Below are positions 43,589 through 52,825 of a stretch of DNA of 64,000 nt, one piece after another. This stretch comes from an uncultured Bacilli bacterium. GTDB taxonomy: Bacteria; Bacillota_I; Bacilli_A; RFN20; CAG-826. The stretch lies in NCBI GenBank assembly GCA_934725985.1, contig CAKVCX010000001.1, forward strand, positions 558,001 to 622,000, in the 5' to 3' direction. Under the pieces are notes generated by a model. That model saw only the letters and a program-made list of their open reading frames with translations, did no database searches and was not told the DNA's origin. A program made the translations under genes and the position numbers. The stretch's first letter is position 1; each line of letters begins with the position of its first letter.

Positions 43589-44038
43589 ATGGAAAAAGTT
43601 TTAATTTCAAATAGCAAAGAAGATACTAAAGAAATAGCCAAAAGAATTGCTTCTTATTTAAATAGGGGCGACGTGATTTTGCTAAAAGGAGATTTAGGTG
43701 CGGGGAAAACGACTTTTGTTGGAGGCATAGCTAAATCTTTAGGGATAAAAGAGGATGTTATTTCCCCGACTTTTAATATTATGAAATGTTATTTTTCTGG
43801 AAAAATCCCTTTATACCACATAGATGCATATCGATTAGAAAACCAAAATATTGAAATAGGTTTAGATGAATATATAGAAGGCGATGGGGTTTGCTTTATT
43901 GAATGGCCTGATTATATTTCTTCTTTGATTCCTGATGAAAAATTAGACATTACGATTTTGAATTTGGGTGAGAATAAAAGAAAAATAACCTTATCCTCAT
44001 TAAGCGAACGTTTCTTCCCCTTGCTAAGGAGTCTTTAA
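43589..44038 (+). CDS. tsaE: tRNA threonylcarbamoyladenosine biosynthesis ATPase TsaE
   Basis: 149 residues with Walker A in LLKGDLGAGKTTFVGGIAKS, the SPTFNIMKCYFSG and HIDAYRLE motifs, and CFIEWPDY. TsaE is the ATPase that assists TsaB-TsaD in forming t6A at position 37 of ANN-decoding tRNAs. It precedes tsaB by one base, so the tsaE-tsaB-tsaD operon is complete in this window; tsaC is not. Confidence 0.95.
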   Translation: MEKVLISNSKEDTKEIAKRIASYLNRGDVILLKGDLGAGKTTFVGGIAKSLGIKEDVISPTFNIMKCYFSGKIPLYHIDAYRLENQNIEIGLDEYIEGDGVCFIEWPDYISSLIPDEKLDITILNLGENKRKITLSSLSERFFPLLRSL

Positions 44039-44039
44039 A

Positions 44040-45092
44040 ATGATTGATTTGGTTTTGGATTCTAGTGATAAAGAATTGCTTGTTGGAATTTTTTCTAACG
44101 AATATAAGGATGTTATATCTTATCCATGCTGGCAAAGACAAAGCGAAATGCTTGTATATGAAATTGATAAATTGTTGAACAGGCATCATTTAGATAGAAG
44201 CGATATCGGCTCGGTTATAGTTAGCAAAGGGCCTGGTTCTTATACTGGGATTAGAATTGCTTTAACGGTTGCTAAAGTGATTTCCTTTGCTTTGCATATA
44301 CCGATGTATGTAGGCACTAGTTTGGAAATTTTAAGGAATAGAAATAAAAAATGTCTTGTTGTTTCTAATGCAAGGAGTAAAAGAAGTTATTGTGCAATTT
44401 ACGATAAAGATGAGATCTTATTAAAAGATTGCATTAAGGAAAATAATGAAGTGTTAGAGATGCTAAAAAAAGATACTGATTTACTTTTATGCGGGGATAC
44501 TTCTTATTTAGGAATCGAAGGATATAAAGCCGATATTGCCGATAACTTAATTCATTTGAAAGATTCTAAACATTTATGCTCGAATCCAATGGAAGTCAAG
44601 CCCTTGTATTTAAAAGATAATTACGATTCTAATAATTACAAAATAGTCGTGCGTAAAATGCTTCCTAGCGACCTAGATCAAATTATGAAAATCGAAAAGG
44701 AATGTTTTATTCATCCTTATGATTTAAAACAAATGTTATATGAGATGAACGAAAACCCAGTATCTTATCTTTATACGGCTTTAATTGATAATAAAGTTGT
44801 GGGTTTTATTGATTTTTATATTACATTTAATTCTGCGTCCATTTGTCAAATAGCAGTCAGCAAAGAATATAGAAGAAAAGGTGTTGGCAATATGCTTATA
44901 GGTCAAATGATTAAGGACTGTCAAAGCAAGGAAGAGCCAGTAGAATTTTTAACTCTTGAAGTAAGAAAGTCTAATGAAACTGCGCAAAAGTTTTATAAAA
45001 AGCATAAATTCGAGGAGATTACTACGAAAAAATCTTATTATGACGACGGGGAAGACGCCCTATATTTAGTAAGGAGCATAATCAATGGCTAA
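44040..45092 (+). CDS. tsaB: TsaB-RimI fusion: t6A synthesis factor plus ribosomal-protein N-acetyltransferase
   Basis: 350 residues. Residues 1-190 are TsaB: IDLVLDSSDKELLVGIF at the start, GSVIVSKGPGSYTGIRIALT, and AKVISFALHIPMYVGTSLEIL. Residues about 200-350 are a GNAT acetyltransferase of the RimI type: IVVRKMLPSDLDQIMKIEKE, ASICQIAVSKEYRRKGVGNM, the acetyl-CoA loop, and LEVRKSNETAQKFYKKHKFE. TsaB partners TsaD in t6A synthesis; RimI acetylates ribosomal protein S18. The two are often adjacent genes; here they form one reading frame. It overlaps tsaD by 8 bases. Confidence 0.92.
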   Translation: MIDLVLDSSDKELLVGIFSNEYKDVISYPCWQRQSEMLVYEIDKLLNRHHLDRSDIGSVIVSKGPGSYTGIRIALTVAKVISFALHIPMYVGTSLEILRNRNKKCLVVSNARSKRSYCAIYDKDEILLKDCIKENNEVLEMLKKDTDLLLCGDTSYLGIEGYKADIADNLIHLKDSKHLCSNPMEVKPLYLKDNYDSNNYKIVVRKMLPSDLDQIMKIEKECFIHPYDLKQMLYEMNENPVSYLYTALIDNKVVGFIDFYITFNSASICQIAVSKEYRRKGVGNMLIGQMIKDCQSKEEPVEFLTLEVRKSNETAQKFYKKHKFEEITTKKSYYDDGEDALYLVRSIING

Positions 45093-46098
45093 GATACTTG
45101 CTATAGAATCTAGTTGCGATGAAACTTCTGTTGCAATTTTAGATGGGAACGAATTAAAAGCTAATGTTGTGGCTACCCAAATCTCCATTCATGAAAAATT
45201 TGGTGGAGTCATGCCTGAAATTGCATCCAGGCTTCATTGCGAAAATATTTGCTTTTGTTTGCAGCAAGCCTTAGATGAATCAAATTTATCTTTGGAAGAG
45301 ATGGATGCTTTTGCCGTTACTAGAGGGCCTGGATTAATAGGTTGTCTTCATGTCGGGCTTCAAGCTGCTAAAACTTTATCCATGCTTTATAAAAAGCCAT
45401 TAATACCGGTTCATCATTTAGCTGGACACATATATGCGAATGAATATATCGGAGAATTAAAATTCCCTTTGCTATGTGTTGTTACTAGTGGTGGCAATAC
45501 TGAATTAGTTTATATGAAGCAAGCCATGGATTTCAAAATTATTGGCGAAACTACAGATGATGCAATCGGTGAATGTTATGATAAAGTTGCTAGGGTCTTA
45601 GGACTTCCTTATCCAGGAGGAGTACCTATTGATAAACATGCTAAATTAGGGAAGCACACCTATGATTTGCCTATGCCTCATGTTAGCGAGAATCCATACG
45701 ATTTTTCTTATTCTGGTTTGAAGACCGCCGTTATTAATTTAGTAAATACATTAAAGATGAAAGGTCAGGAAATTAATGTTGATGACATGGCTAAGTCTTT
45801 TCAAGATGTGGCCATTGCTCAAATTGTATCTAAAACAGTTAAAGCCGCCAATGAGTTTAAAGTAAAACAGGTGGTTTTGGCTGGAGGAGTATCCGCTAAT
45901 TCTTATTTAAGGGAACAAATGAAAGAAAAATTTGCTTCTTCAGGGGTTGAACTTCTTATTCCACCTTTATGGTGCACCACCGATAATGCGGCCATGATAG
46001 CTAAAGTCGCTTCTCATCTTTACGATATGAAAGTATTTGCTTCCTTAGATTTGGGCGTTGACCCAAACTGGAAAATAGACCATTACAAAGAATTTTAA
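45085..46098 (+). CDS. tsaD: tRNA N6-adenosine threonylcarbamoyltransferase TsaD
   Basis: 337 residues of the Kae1/TsaD family. AIESSCDETSVAILDG at the start, GPGLIGCLHVGLQAAKTL, the metal-binding HHLAGHIYAN with its two histidines, VTSGGNTELV, DDAIGECYDKVARVLGLPYP, and VVLAGGVSANSYLR are all present. It transfers the threonylcarbamoyl group to A37 of tRNA. Co-translated with the tsaB-rimI gene. Confidence 0.96.
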   Translation: MAKILAIESSCDETSVAILDGNELKANVVATQISIHEKFGGVMPEIASRLHCENICFCLQQALDESNLSLEEMDAFAVTRGPGLIGCLHVGLQAAKTLSMLYKKPLIPVHHLAGHIYANEYIGELKFPLLCVVTSGGNTELVYMKQAMDFKIIGETTDDAIGECYDKVARVLGLPYPGGVPIDKHAKLGKHTYDLPMPHVSENPYDFSYSGLKTAVINLVNTLKMKGQEINVDDMAKSFQDVAIAQIVSKTVKAANEFKVKQVVLAGGVSANSYLREQMKEKFASSGVELLIPPLWCTTDNAAMIAKVASHLYDMKVFASLDLGVDPNWKIDHYKEF

Positions 46099-46147
46099 AA
46101 AAATTAATATGCTTACAAAAATATAATGAGGTTTTATACTATTTAAT

Positions 46148-47542
46148 ATGCAAAGTAAATGTGTTTTAGTAGATGCTCTCTACTCCCTTGCTAAGCAAGG
46201 AAAAGATTTATCCGAGTTAAAAGAAGTCAGAATTAAAGGTTGGGTTAAAACTAATCGCGATTCTGGTTCAATTGGTTTTATTTCGCTCAATGATGGATCT
46301 TGTTTTAAACCAATCCAGGTTATATATAGTCCTTCCTTAAACAATTTTGAACAAGTCTCTCATATTTTAACGGGGGCGTGTGTTGAAGTTTGTGGAGAAA
46401 TAGTTATGACTCCAGAAATGAAACAACCATTTGAAATACATGCTTGCAAAATTGAATTATTAGGTGATTGCTCAAGTGATTATCCGCTTCAAAAGAAAAG
46501 ACACAGTTTTGAGTATCTACGTGATTTGGCTTATCTTCGTCCAAGGACTAACACTTTCTTGGCTTTATATAGATTAAGAAGCAAATTGGCTCTTGGCATT
46601 CATCAATTTTTCCAAGATAAAGGGTTTGTCTATGTGCATACTCCTGAAATTACTGCAAATGACGCTGAAGGCGCAGGCCAAGTTTTTACTGTTTGCACGA
46701 CTGATGAGAAAGGGAAATTGAACGATACGGATTTCTTCGGCAGGAGAGCTTCATTAACAGTTTCTGGTCAATTGCATGTTGAAGCTTTCGCAAGCGCTTT
46801 CCGTTCCGTTTATACTTTTGGTCCTACTTTTAGAGCCGAAAAATCAAACACACCTCGTCATGCTTCTGAATTTTGGATGATTGAGCCAGAAATTTATTTT
46901 GGCGATTTAGATGATGATATGGAATTAATGGAAGAAACTATTAAGTTTTGTATTTCTTTTGTATTGGATAAATGCCCAGATGAAATGGAATTCTTCGATA
47001 AGATGATTGCCCCTGGCTTAATAGATAAACTTAAACATGTTTTGGCCACCCCATTTACAAAAATGGAATACACAGAAGGCATTAAATTACTTCAAGAAGC
47101 GATTAAAAAAGGTCATAAATTTGAGTATAACAAGGTTGAATGGGGAATGGATTTGCAAAGCGAGCATGAACGTTATTTAACTGAGGAAATAGTTAAAGGA
47201 CCTATGTTCTTAATTAATTATCCAAAAGAAATCAAAGCTTTCTATATGAGAGAGAACGATGATGGAAAAACTGTCGCGGCTTGTGATCTTTTAGTGCCTG
47301 GAGAAGGCGAAATTATTGGCGGTTCCCAAAGGGAAGAACGTTATGAAATTTTACAAGAAAAGATGAAAAAGGCCGGGAATGAGGATGGTTTAGATTGGTA
47401 TTTAAATCTGCGGAAATACGGTGGGGCCATTCATTCAGGTTTTGGCATTGGCTTTGATCGGCTATTGATGTATTTAACTGGAGTTACAAATATCCGCGAT
47501 ACTGAGCCATATCCTAGGACTAGTTCGAATTTAAAATATTGA
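46148..47542 (+). CDS. asnS: Asparaginyl-tRNA synthetase
   Basis: 464-residue class IIb synthetase. N-terminal OB-fold anticodon-binding domain (VRIKGWVKTNRDSGSIGFIS), then the class II core: motif 2 region FGPTFRAEKSNTPRHASEFW, and motif 3 GGAIHSGFGIGFDRLLMYLTG. Those features (TRHASEFWMIEPE) match AsnS rather than AspS. It charges tRNA-Asn. The 49 bases between tsaD and asnS hold no T-box leader. Confidence 0.95.
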   Translation: MQSKCVLVDALYSLAKQGKDLSELKEVRIKGWVKTNRDSGSIGFISLNDGSCFKPIQVIYSPSLNNFEQVSHILTGACVEVCGEIVMTPEMKQPFEIHACKIELLGDCSSDYPLQKKRHSFEYLRDLAYLRPRTNTFLALYRLRSKLALGIHQFFQDKGFVYVHTPEITANDAEGAGQVFTVCTTDEKGKLNDTDFFGRRASLTVSGQLHVEAFASAFRSVYTFGPTFRAEKSNTPRHASEFWMIEPEIYFGDLDDDMELMEETIKFCISFVLDKCPDEMEFFDKMIAPGLIDKLKHVLATPFTKMEYTEGIKLLQEAIKKGHKFEYNKVEWGMDLQSEHERYLTEEIVKGPMFLINYPKEIKAFYMRENDDGKTVAACDLLVPGEGEIIGGSQREERYEILQEKMKKAGNEDGLDWYLNLRKYGGAIHSGFGIGFDRLLMYLTGVTNIRDTEPYPRTSSNLKY

Positions 47543-47544
47543 TT

Positions 47545-47712
47545 ATGGATGAGAATATTAATGATTTAAATAGTTCTAACGAAACAAAAAAACCCTCCTT
47601 AAGCGAAAAGGAAATAGCTAAAAGAAGGATATTTTTTGTGGTGCTTGGATTTTGTTTAGTTATTCTCGCCTTTATTATTTGGGAAATTGTCGATCTTTCT
47701 ATTGGAAAATGA
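47545..47712 (+). CDS. Small single-helix membrane protein, 55 aa
   Basis: A 55-residue frame starting MDENINDLNSSNETKKPSL, with one hydrophobic helix FFVVLGFCLVILAFIIWEIV near the C-terminus. It starts two bases after the asnS stop and overlaps the next gene by four bases (ATGA), the pattern of a real operon gene. The charged N-terminus would face the cytoplasm. No family is recognised. Confidence 0.6.
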   Translation: MDENINDLNSSNETKKPSLSEKEIAKRRIFFVVLGFCLVILAFIIWEIVDLSIGK

Positions 47713-48170
47713 AAAAGGAAAATATTTTTTATAACGCTTTTTTCAATAAAAATATTTCTTTTTCTATTCGCCTAGGTCGAATAATTCTTATTATTGGGTC
47801 AATACTTTTGTGCTTTAGCGGTTTTGCTCATTTTATTTCATTTTTATTTTCTTTGGCTTCGGGAAAAATCATTCTTGATAATCCGGTTGCTTGGATTGAG
47901 GTTATGTTAAAGCCTGTGTTATTCCTTTTCATGGTTTTCGCCTCGATTGGAGGGGTATCGTTTTCTCTTAATAAAGGTCCGTTTATTTCCTTGGCTGCTT
48001 TAACGGCAATTATTTCAGGAATATTTTTCTTGGTTTGGCTTCTTTTCGATTTGCAAAGTTTGATCATTGGCGGAGACTGGTCGAATTTTGCTATTTCTTT
48101 TACTTCCATTGATTTATTCTTGCTTATATATTTTGTTGGCTGGTTTTTGGCTAAGGATTATATTGATTAA
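47709..48170 (+). CDS. Hypothetical four-helix membrane protein
   Basis: 153 residues with four hydrophobic segments (about 20-48, 66-88, 92-114, 130-148). ATG 47709 is preferred because it overlaps the stop of the small gene before it (ATGA) and begins MKKENIFYNAFFNK, a typical basic lead-in. No motif is recognised. A very small lipoprotein gene follows. Confidence 0.6.
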   Translation: MKKENIFYNAFFNKNISFSIRLGRIILIIGSILLCFSGFAHFISFLFSLASGKIILDNPVAWIEVMLKPVLFLFMVFASIGGVSFSLNKGPFISLAALTAIISGIFFLVWLLFDLQSLIIGGDWSNFAISFTSIDLFLLIYFVGWFLAKDYID

Positions 48171-48172
48171 TT

Positions 48173-48319
48173 ATGAAAAAGAAAATTATCTCGCTTCTAT
48201 TTATTGCCACCTCTTTGATTTTGCTTTCTTGTGGAGAGAAAAAATCTTCTTCTAAATGCGATGGCAATGGGGTTTGCCCAATAGGAAAAAGATTGCCTGA
48301 TTCTAGCTTGAAACAATAA
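48173..48319 (+). CDS. Small lipoprotein, 48 aa
   Basis: A 48-residue frame with an export and lipidation signal: MKKKIISLLFIATSLILLSC, where LLSC is the lipobox and Cys20 the acylated residue. The mature part has only 29 residues and two more cysteines in KCDGNGVCPIGK, which could form a disulfide or a small metal/haem site. It follows the membrane protein gene after two bases. Function unknown. Confidence 0.65.
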   Translation: MKKKIISLLFIATSLILLSCGEKKSSSKCDGNGVCPIGKRLPDSSLKQ

Positions 48320-48320
48320 T

Positions 48321-48977
48321 TTATTCACTCGGTGGCAAAGGCTTATCTGGGGTTATTTTTATGTCTTCGCTTGCCTTATAGCCTTCTAAGGATTTTTCAA
48401 ATACAGAGACTGCTCTTCTTCCTATCATGATTTGACGCGAGAAGAATGCTTGCGAAACGATTAAGTAATAGACAATCGAAGTATAAAAACAAGCGGCTGA
48501 AATATAGAATGGCAAATTAGGCAAAATAAATGTTGGACTATGGGAAACACTTGGGAATCGGCTTAATAAAGTAAGCCCAAATACATTAACCCACAATCCT
48601 TCCTCTTCCCAATTAAATGAGAAAAACAAGTCATTTAAGATTGCAAAAGGATTTTCGTTCCACCTAGATGTGGCTATGTTTGTTATTAAATAAACAAGCA
48701 AGCCGATTATGGCAATCAAAAACGGCCATAAAGAATCTTTGAAATATTTTCTACAATTTTTTTTGAATCCGAATTTTTTAAAAGTAGAAGGTGTGTCTAC
48801 AACATGGGTTATGGCTACATCGTGCATCAACGTATCGGCTTTTTTGCCTTGATGAATCATTGTTTTTCTAATGCCTATTCCCAATAAACCGATAAGCAAA
48901 AACAATACCATGGCAATAACAAGCAATACTATTAAGGCTTTTTTATCTGATTCGGAAAGCAATGTCACTAAATTCAT
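48321..48977 (-). CDS. Hypothetical membrane protein, 218 aa
   Basis: Three hydrophobic segments (about 15-36, 72-94 and 150-172) with polar loops; the C-terminus is acidic and proline-containing. No motif is recognised. The start ATG at 48977 overlaps the stop of the upstream gene by four bases, so the pair is co-translated. It converges with the small lipoprotein gene, one base apart. Confidence 0.6.
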   Translation of the reverse strand: MNLVTLLSESDKKALIVLLVIAMVLFLLIGLLGIGIRKTMIHQGKKADTLMHDVAITHVVDTPSTFKKFGFKKNCRKYFKDSLWPFLIAIIGLLVYLITNIATSRWNENPFAILNDLFFSFNWEEEGLWVNVFGLTLLSRFPSVSHSPTFILPNLPFYISAACFYTSIVYYLIVSQAFFSRQIMIGRRAVSVFEKSLEGYKASEDIKITPDKPLPPSE

Positions 48978-49528
48978 TTTCTTTCTTCCTCCGCTTCAGG
49001 AAAAGACAATAATTCTACTTCATCGTTACTATTTGATTTTGTTTCGATGATATCATCTTGTTTTATTTGGGGTATTTGATCTAGTTGAGCGTTTTCTTTT
49101 ATCAAGCTATCAGTCGTTGGATTTTGTGTAATAAAAGATTGGCTTGGATTTATTGCTTGCTGCGGATTTTGAATAAATCCGTTGGGGCTTTGCATTGGGT
49201 TTCCCTGGCTTTGCTGAATATATCCATTAGGGCTTTGTTGATAATAATTTTGCTGAACATAGATTGTTTGAGTAGGCGTATTGTTTTCTTTCTTTTCTTC
49301 TACTCCATTTTGCTTATCAATGGCTTTTTGAAGTATGTCATAAGCTTTTTTATCTTCCTTATATGTTGGAAAGATAGGCTTTCCTTTGAAGAAATTTATC
49401 AAAACAAGTATTCCTTGATAAAAGAAATTGATAATCCCAAAAAAGCCAATCATAGCAGCTATAATTACAATTAACGGGAACAATACCGCATATATGATTC
49501 CTAATCCAAATTGCTTTATCGCGTTCAT
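48974..49528 (-). CDS. Hypothetical membrane-anchored protein with Q/N/P-rich tail
   Basis: 184 residues. Two adjacent hydrophobic helices fill residues 8-45; the rest is low-complexity, rich in Gln, Asn, Pro and Ser, with the phrase QSPNG(Y/F)IQ occurring twice (about residues 98-120). Such tails are usually disordered. Function unknown. It is the first gene of a two-gene minus-strand unit. Confidence 0.6.
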   Translation of the reverse strand: MNAIKQFGLGIIYAVLFPLIVIIAAMIGFFGIINFFYQGILVLINFFKGKPIFPTYKEDKKAYDILQKAIDKQNGVEEKKENNTPTQTIYVQQNYYQQSPNGYIQQSQGNPMQSPNGFIQNPQQAINPSQSFITQNPTTDSLIKENAQLDQIPQIKQDDIIETKSNSNDEVELLSFPEAEEERK

Positions 49529-49578
49529 CTTTTTTCCTTATTAATATTTTTACCCATTAAGAAAACAATATAAAGGGA

Positions 49579-50475
49579 TTATTTGATTCTTGTTTCATCT
49601 TTTTTCCTTATTTTGCTAATGGCTCCTACCAATGGAAAAGTAACTAGTAAAATAGAAAATGTTATAGATTCGTTAGGAGATGGGAATTTATTATAGGCAA
49701 AACTAAAGACAAGCAAATTGATAAAAAAGACTATTCCTAATATTACATATATATACCATTTGTTTCTTTTTATTATTAGTAGTAAAGAATCAATTGACCA
49801 ATATGCGCCTAGCCCTAAGAGCAAATAAGAGATTTGAGGATTTATCGCTACAAGAAATAACGATAATAATAAAAATAATAGACCCAATAGTTCTGACATG
49901 AACCTAATTTCCCTATTGTTGTTTCTTATTTTTAATTTTGGCAATTCAAAATTTATAAATAAGGATGCTAGTCCTATTTGGGCATAGGAATAAGTTAAAT
50001 AAAGCAAGGGCAAGATATTTGAAGCGTTTTCTTTATTGCTTCCTAACAAAGTCAAAATAGTTGAACCCATGTCAACGTTATATATGAATTTTATTAAAGA
50101 TAGACTTATATAAAATAAGCCTAGTTCGATAAGGCTTAAGCAAAATAAATTAAGGGAGTTTGGCAAATTTATTTTTTTGCTTAACCCATATATGTAACCA
50201 ATTATAATCGATGGCAATATAAAAAATATTATGTCATCAAGAGAATGTAACCCCGTGATCATTGATAACGGCAATGAAACAAAAATAAAAAGCCAACTAT
50301 ATTTTTTCTTGCATAGCAATGGGGGGAGGCAGGCAAAAAATGGGATTATCAAAGGCAAAAGAAAATTAGATAAAGGAAAAAATGAACCTAGCAAGGAAAT
50401 GACTGCTACTAGGCAAGAACAAATGGCGATCAAAGAGAGATTTTCATTTAAACTTTCTTTTTCTTTGAAGATCAT
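49579..50475 (-). CDS. Polytopic membrane protein (possibly YybS/DUF2232-like)
   Basis: 298 residues with about nine hydrophobic segments and few charged loops (KLKIRNNNREIRF; LIIKRNKWYIYV). The overall layout is like DUF2232/YybS proteins, but I cannot point to a diagnostic motif. It stands upstream of the Q/N/P-rich protein gene on the same strand (50 bases apart) and is divergent from pcrA, with a perfect palindrome between. Confidence 0.55.
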   Translation of the reverse strand: MIFKEKESLNENLSLIAICSCLVAVISLLGSFFPLSNFLLPLIIPFFACLPPLLCKKKYSWLFIFVSLPLSMITGLHSLDDIIFFILPSIIIGYIYGLSKKINLPNSLNLFCLSLIELGLFYISLSLIKFIYNVDMGSTILTLLGSNKENASNILPLLYLTYSYAQIGLASLFINFELPKLKIRNNNREIRFMSELLGLLFLLLSLFLVAINPQISYLLLGLGAYWSIDSLLLIIKRNKWYIYVILGIVFFINLLVFSFAYNKFPSPNESITFSILLVTFPLVGAISKIRKKDETRIK

Positions 50476-50518
50476 AGTTAAAGTGTATAACGAATCGGAT
50501 AGATAGTAAAATTTTGTT

Positions 50519-50536
50519 TTCCTTATTTATAAGGAA
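50519..50536. promoter_or_regulatory. Perfect palindrome between divergent genes (upstream of pcrA)
   Basis: TTCCTTAT-TT-ATAAGGAA is an 18-base perfect palindrome in the 88-base gap between the minus-strand membrane gene and pcrA. It could be an operator or a small hairpin. It does not match the Bacillus LexA box. Confidence 0.5.
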
Positions 50537-50563
50537 GATAAGCAAATGTAAAATATAAAGGCT

Positions 50564-52825
50564 ATGAATATTGATTATCCTTCCTTATTAAATTCTTCTC
50601 AACTTGAAGCCGTTTCGACTTCTAGCAAGCATGTGCGTGTCATTGCTGGGGCTGGATCGGGCAAAACGCGTGTCCTTACTTATAGAATCGCCTATTTAAT
50701 CGATGTGTTTCATGTTAATCCTTCTTCTATTTTAGCTGTTACTTTTACTAATAAAGCCGCTAACGAAATGAAAGAAAGAGTCGATAAGTTAATTCCTGGG
50801 GCAGCCCCTTTTTTAACAGTTGCCACTTTTCATTCTTGGTGTGCTAGATTCTTAAGAAGAGAAGCCTATTTATTAGGCTTTCCGCCTTCTTTTTCAATTT
50901 TAGACGATGAAGATACAGGCAAACTAATTCAAGAAATAGTTGTTGAACATAATTATAAGAAATCAGATCCTATCGTTAAGGAGCTACGTTCATATATATC
51001 CAGAAAAAAGAATGTCGGTTTATATCCTGATGATATAAAGCCTAGTCCGTTTTTTATAAATGAAAAAGAATTTGTCGAAATGTATCGTGATTATGAAAGG
51101 AAAAAGGATAATTCCTTGAGCATGGATTTCGATGATTTACTTTTGAAAACTTTGCTAATTCTAAAAAACTTCCCTGATGTCCAGCAAAGATGGTCTAATA
51201 AATATCAACATTTGCTTATTGATGAGTTTCAAGATACTAATGACGTGCAATATGAACTTTTAAATTTATTGAGCAATGAATCGACAAATTTATATGTTGT
51301 CGGCGACCCAGACCAAACAATTTATACTTGGCGTGGGGCAAACCAAAAGATTATTTTAGATATGCCTAGGCGCTTTCTTGATTTAAAAGACGTAATACTA
51401 AACGAGAATTATCGTTCTACTTCTTCTATTTTAAATTGCGCGAACTCTCTTATTTCCCATAATAAAAAAAGAGTTCCCAAGGACCTTTTTACTAATCAAA
51501 GCGGAGGGGAACCCGTAACGGTAAAAAGTTTTGATAAGCCAGAAGAAGAAGCTAGATATGTTGTTGATGAAGTAGAAAAAATAGCCGGGAAAGGGAAAGA
51601 TGCCATTTATTCCAATATTGCCATTCTTTACCGTTCTTCATATCTGACTAGGCCTTTTGAAACCGAACTTGCCCATAGGGGTTTACCTTATAGAATTTTC
51701 GGTGGTCTACGTTTTTATCAAAGAAAAGAAGTTAAGGATGTTCTTGCTTATTTTCGTGTTTTAGTAAACGCAAAAGACGATGTGGCTTTTGATAGAATCA
51801 TAAATGTCCCTTCTAGAAAAATAGGGCCAACTAGTTTGGAGATAATAAAAAAAGAAGCTGCCTGTTTGAATTTAAGTGAATATGAATACGTTTCAAACAT
51901 TACAAACTATCCAGGTACGGAGCTATCTAATAGAGTTTTGACCTCCATTGTTTCTTTAGTAGCAAAGATGGAAGATACAAAAGAAAAGCTTAAAGAAAGA
52001 AGTGAGGCCTATTCAGGTATTCTAAAAGATTTTATTACGGATATTGGCTATTATGCTTATATAAGCGAAGATCAAGAAGTAGACGAAGATAGGGTAGGTA
52101 ACGTCAATGCTTTATTCGATGATTTGAATTCATATTTATCTCATCACCCGGAATCTACTTTCGAAGAATATTTGCAAAATATTGCCCTTATCTCTGCCCA
52201 AGATGATATTTCTGGTGGCAATTATATTTCTTTAATGACTGTCCACGTAGCGAAAGGGTTAGAGTTTGACAATGTTTTTTGCATAGGGATGATGGATGGA
52301 TCTTTTCCTTCAAGTCGAGCCTTATCGGATGCTAGCGATAGAGATGCCGAAGAAGAGGAAAGACGTCTAGCCTATGTTGCGTTTACACGTGCTAAAAAGA
52401 AATTGTATGTAACATATAATACTTCTTATTCATACGTAAACGACGGTCATCAGATGCCGTCTAGATTTATAAAAGAAGCTTCTTTGGAATTGCCAAAACA
52501 AAGGTATTCGGATAATTGGGTTTATAAAAAAAGAAATTTGGATTTGGATGAGAATGATTATTTTAACCAAGACCGTGGCTTTGATTCATTCTTTACCTCT
52601 AAAAAAGAAGAGAAGAAAATAGTTGAACCAAAGCCTATTACAAATGGAGTTTTGCATTGGAATGTCGGCGATATAGTTAATCATGAAAAATTTGGCAGGG
52701 GGAAAGTGGTTGAAATTATTAGCCCTGAAATATTTGTTATTCTTTTTGATGATGGAAATAAGAAAACTATGATGAGCTCTCACCCCATGATCTCTAAAGT
52801 AGTATCAAACGGAGGAAATGCTTGA
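50564..52825 (+). CDS. pcrA: ATP-dependent DNA helicase PcrA/UvrD
   Basis: 753-residue superfamily 1A helicase: Q-motif and Walker A (LNSSQLEAVSTSSK; VIAGAGSGKTRVLTYRI), motif Ia AVTFTNKAANEMKERV, motif II LLIDEFQDTNDVQYELL, motif III VVGDPDQTIYTWRGA, motif IV NYRSTSSIL, motif V VHVAKGLEFDNVF, motif VI RRLAYVAFTRAKKKLYV. The C-terminal Tudor-like tail is present (VGDIVNHEKFGRGKVVEI). It unwinds DNA in repair and plasmid replication. Its stop overlaps the ligA start by one base (TGATG), giving a pcrA-ligA-gatCAB operon as in Bacillus. Confidence 0.96.
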   Translation: MNIDYPSLLNSSQLEAVSTSSKHVRVIAGAGSGKTRVLTYRIAYLIDVFHVNPSSILAVTFTNKAANEMKERVDKLIPGAAPFLTVATFHSWCARFLRREAYLLGFPPSFSILDDEDTGKLIQEIVVEHNYKKSDPIVKELRSYISRKKNVGLYPDDIKPSPFFINEKEFVEMYRDYERKKDNSLSMDFDDLLLKTLLILKNFPDVQQRWSNKYQHLLIDEFQDTNDVQYELLNLLSNESTNLYVVGDPDQTIYTWRGANQKIILDMPRRFLDLKDVILNENYRSTSSILNCANSLISHNKKRVPKDLFTNQSGGEPVTVKSFDKPEEEARYVVDEVEKIAGKGKDAIYSNIAILYRSSYLTRPFETELAHRGLPYRIFGGLRFYQRKEVKDVLAYFRVLVNAKDDVAFDRIINVPSRKIGPTSLEIIKKEAACLNLSEYEYVSNITNYPGTELSNRVLTSIVSLVAKMEDTKEKLKERSEAYSGILKDFITDIGYYAYISEDQEVDEDRVGNVNALFDDLNSYLSHHPESTFEEYLQNIALISAQDDISGGNYISLMTVHVAKGLEFDNVFCIGMMDGSFPSSRALSDASDRDAEEEERRLAYVAFTRAKKKLYVTYNTSYSYVNDGHQMPSRFIKEASLELPKQRYSDNWVYKKRNLDLDENDYFNQDRGFDSFFTSKKEEKKIVEPKPITNGVLHWNVGDIVNHEKFGRGKVVEIISPEIFVILFDDGNKKTMMSSHPMISKVVSNGGNA

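Noticed and set aside
46099..46147. T-box leader before asnS
   Set aside because: The gap is 49 bases, too short for a T-box, and has no antiterminator motif or terminator.
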